Below are positions 62,824-64,000 of a DNA stretch of 64,000 bases, piece after piece. Position numbers and translations under genes: made by a program. Positions within the stretch are counted from its first letter, which is position 1. Every line of letters starts with the position of its first letter. Below the pieces are notes generated by a model. The model saw only the letters and a list, made by a program, of their open reading frames with translations. It was not told the origin of the DNA and searched no databases. Source of the DNA: Metabacillus niabensis (lineage in GTDB: Bacteria > Bacillota > Bacilli > Bacillales > Bacillaceae); NCBI RefSeq assembly GCF_020524345.1, contig NZ_JAIVLH010000014.1, forward strand, positions 1 to 64,000, given 5' to 3'.

Positions 62824-64000
62824 ATGAAAGAAAAACAATATCGACAAGAAACATTAACGATTCACGGTGGATTAAAAAAAGATGAAATGACAGGTGCAAG
62901 ATCTGTACCTATCTATCAGTCAAACGCTTATGTGTTTGATAATACTGAACATGCAGCTAATTTATTTGGTCTGAAAGAGCCGGGATATATTTATACAAGA
63001 ATACATAATCCAACAGCAACCGTATTTGAGGAAAGAATTGCCCAACTTGAGGGCGGTATTGGTAGTTTAGCAGTAGCAAGTGGGATGGCAGCGATTACAT
63101 TATCGGTATTGAATATCGCCGGCGCTGGCGATGAAATTGTATCAGCATCTACCTTATATGGTGGAACTTATAATTTGTTTGCCACAACCTTGCCGAAATA
63201 TGGAATTAACACAACTTTTGTTGATCCGAAGAACCCTGAGAATTTCCGTGCAGCTATTACTCCAAAAACGAAAGCAATTTTTGCAGAAACAATTGGTAAT
63301 CCAAGTTTAGATATTCTTGATATTGAAGCTGTTGCAGAAGTTGCACATGAAGCTGGTATTCCGTTAATTGTTGATAATACATTTGCAACTCCATATCTGT
63401 GTAAACCGATTGAACATGGTGCTGATATAGTTGTTCACTCTGCGACAAAATGGTTATTAGGAAATGGAACAACAATGGGAGGAGTGATTGTAGATGGTGG
63501 AAAGTTTGACTGGAATAGCCCCAAATTCCCCGGATTTACAACACCGGACCCAAGCTATCATGACCTCGTATATTCTGAGGCCCTAGGTTCACAGGCTTAT
63601 ATCATAAAAGCTAGAGTGCAATTGTTACGAGATATGGGACCTGCCATTAGCCCATACAATGCATTTCAATTTACACTTGGTTTAGAAACTCTGCATGTAC
63701 GAATGAAAGAGCATGTATCAAATGCGCGGAAAATGGTTGATTACCTTGAGAACCATCCCGCTGTAGAATGGGTTCTATACCCTGATAGCCCGAATCATCC
63801 AGCAAAAGATTTGGCTGATAAATATCTTCCTAAGGGTGCAGGGTCAGTCATCGTTTTTGGTATTAAAGGTGGAAGAGAAGCAGGAGCCTCCTTAATAAAC
63901 TCTGTTGAATTGTGGTCACATGTGGCAAATGTAGGTGATGCCAAAAGCCTAATTATCCACCCGGCAAGTACAACACATCAACAACTAAATGATGAGGATT
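62824..64000 (+). CDS. metY: O-acetylhomoserine sulfhydrylase MetY (3' end beyond the window)
   Basis: At least 392 residues of a Cys/Met-metabolism PLP enzyme, open to the right edge; the family is about 430 long. The PLP lysine is in VVHSATKWLLG (about 207), with YTRIHNPT, ETIGNPSLDILD and VDNTFATPYLCKP typical of O-acetylhomoserine (O-succinylhomoserine) sulfhydrylases. It makes homocysteine directly from sulfide. GGGGAGGAATCAAA precedes the ATG. No S-box (SAM) riboswitch is visible in the 135 bp upstream, unlike many Bacillus methionine genes. Confidence 0.93.
   Translation, partial: MKEKQYRQETLTIHGGLKKDEMTGARSVPIYQSNAYVFDNTEHAANLFGLKEPGYIYTRIHNPTATVFEERIAQLEGGIGSLAVASGMAAITLSVLNIAGAGDEIVSASTLYGGTYNLFATTLPKYGINTTFVDPKNPENFRAAITPKTKAIFAETIGNPSLDILDIEAVAEVAHEAGIPLIVDNTFATPYLCKPIEHGADIVVHSATKWLLGNGTTMGGVIVDGGKFDWNSPKFPGFTTPDPSYHDLVYSEALGSQAYIIKARVQLLRDMGPAISPYNAFQFTLGLETLHVRMKEHVSNARKMVDYLENHPAVEWVLYPDSPNHPAKDLADKYLPKGAGSVIVFGIKGGREAGASLINSVELWSHVANVGDAKSLIIHPASTTHQQLNDED

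Overview
The window is chromosomal DNA of a low-GC, spore-forming Bacillaceae bacterium (Bacillus or Metabacillus type). Evidence is the AT-rich sequence with strong GGAGG ribosome sites, spore-coat and small spore-associated genes (YjcZ, YuzL, CotF-like), and long synteny with the B. subtilis yusV-yusU-fadM-fadNAE-yusI-gcvH-yusG-yusF-yusE-yusD block. No rRNA, tRNA, CRISPR array or prophage was seen. The only classical mobile DNA is the end of an IS3-family (IS150-type) element at the left edge. Several dispersed Bacillus-type intergenic repeats are also present.

Layout. 1-116: IS end. 431-3300: CwlO-like peptidoglycan endopeptidase with a candidate WalR box, then a Zur-controlled CobW-family GTPase and a zinc-free ribosomal protein L33. 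3580-7800: a histidine kinase, then a phosphofructokinase-like protein that has lost its catalytic residues, overlapping the transketolase gene. 7939-14200: DeoR-type regulator, PfpI amidotransferase, GNAT, RND efflux pump, SDR dehydrogenase. 14381-21007: VWA lipoprotein, a chemoreceptor co-transcribed with an orphan sugar-binding lipoprotein, and a second chemoreceptor. 21090-25807: small proteins, then a LiaI/PspA-like envelope-stress operon that carries an in-frame stop, next to an OmpR-type two-component system. 25943-31480: GNAT, a structured intergenic region with two terminators, a GC-rich repeat, a MutS2 paralogue without Smr domain, and an NADH oxidase behind three Rex boxes. 31788-36730: fumarase, then CssS-CssR divergent from an HtrA-type protease preceded by a 27-residue membrane microprotein. 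36978-46972: PAS kinase, GNAT, manganese catalase divergent from a DUF2935 protein, TetR with a paired SMR pump, D,D-carboxypeptidase, TatA, a c-di-AMP (ydaO) riboswitch with ktrAB, and a ZIP transporter. 47091-52166: Fur-controlled siderophore uptake with an FhuF-like reductase. 52204-60480: CotF-like coat proteins, proline dehydrogenase, YuzL, and the FadR-controlled beta-oxidation operon fadN-fadA-fadE, then YusI. 60604-64000: gcvH, yusG, yusF, yusE, yusD and metY (cut by the right edge).

Most of the window is ordinary Bacillus housekeeping, with unusually readable regulation: Zur, Rex, Fur, FadR, CssR-type octamers and a c-di-AMP riboswitch can each be matched to the expected genes. The points most worth following up are the catalytically dead phosphofructokinase-like protein in the transketolase operon, the cloverleaf-like intergenic element near 26.83-26.94 kb, the microprotein in the secretion-stress operon, the chemoreceptor with an orphan binding protein, and the broken LiaI-like operon.
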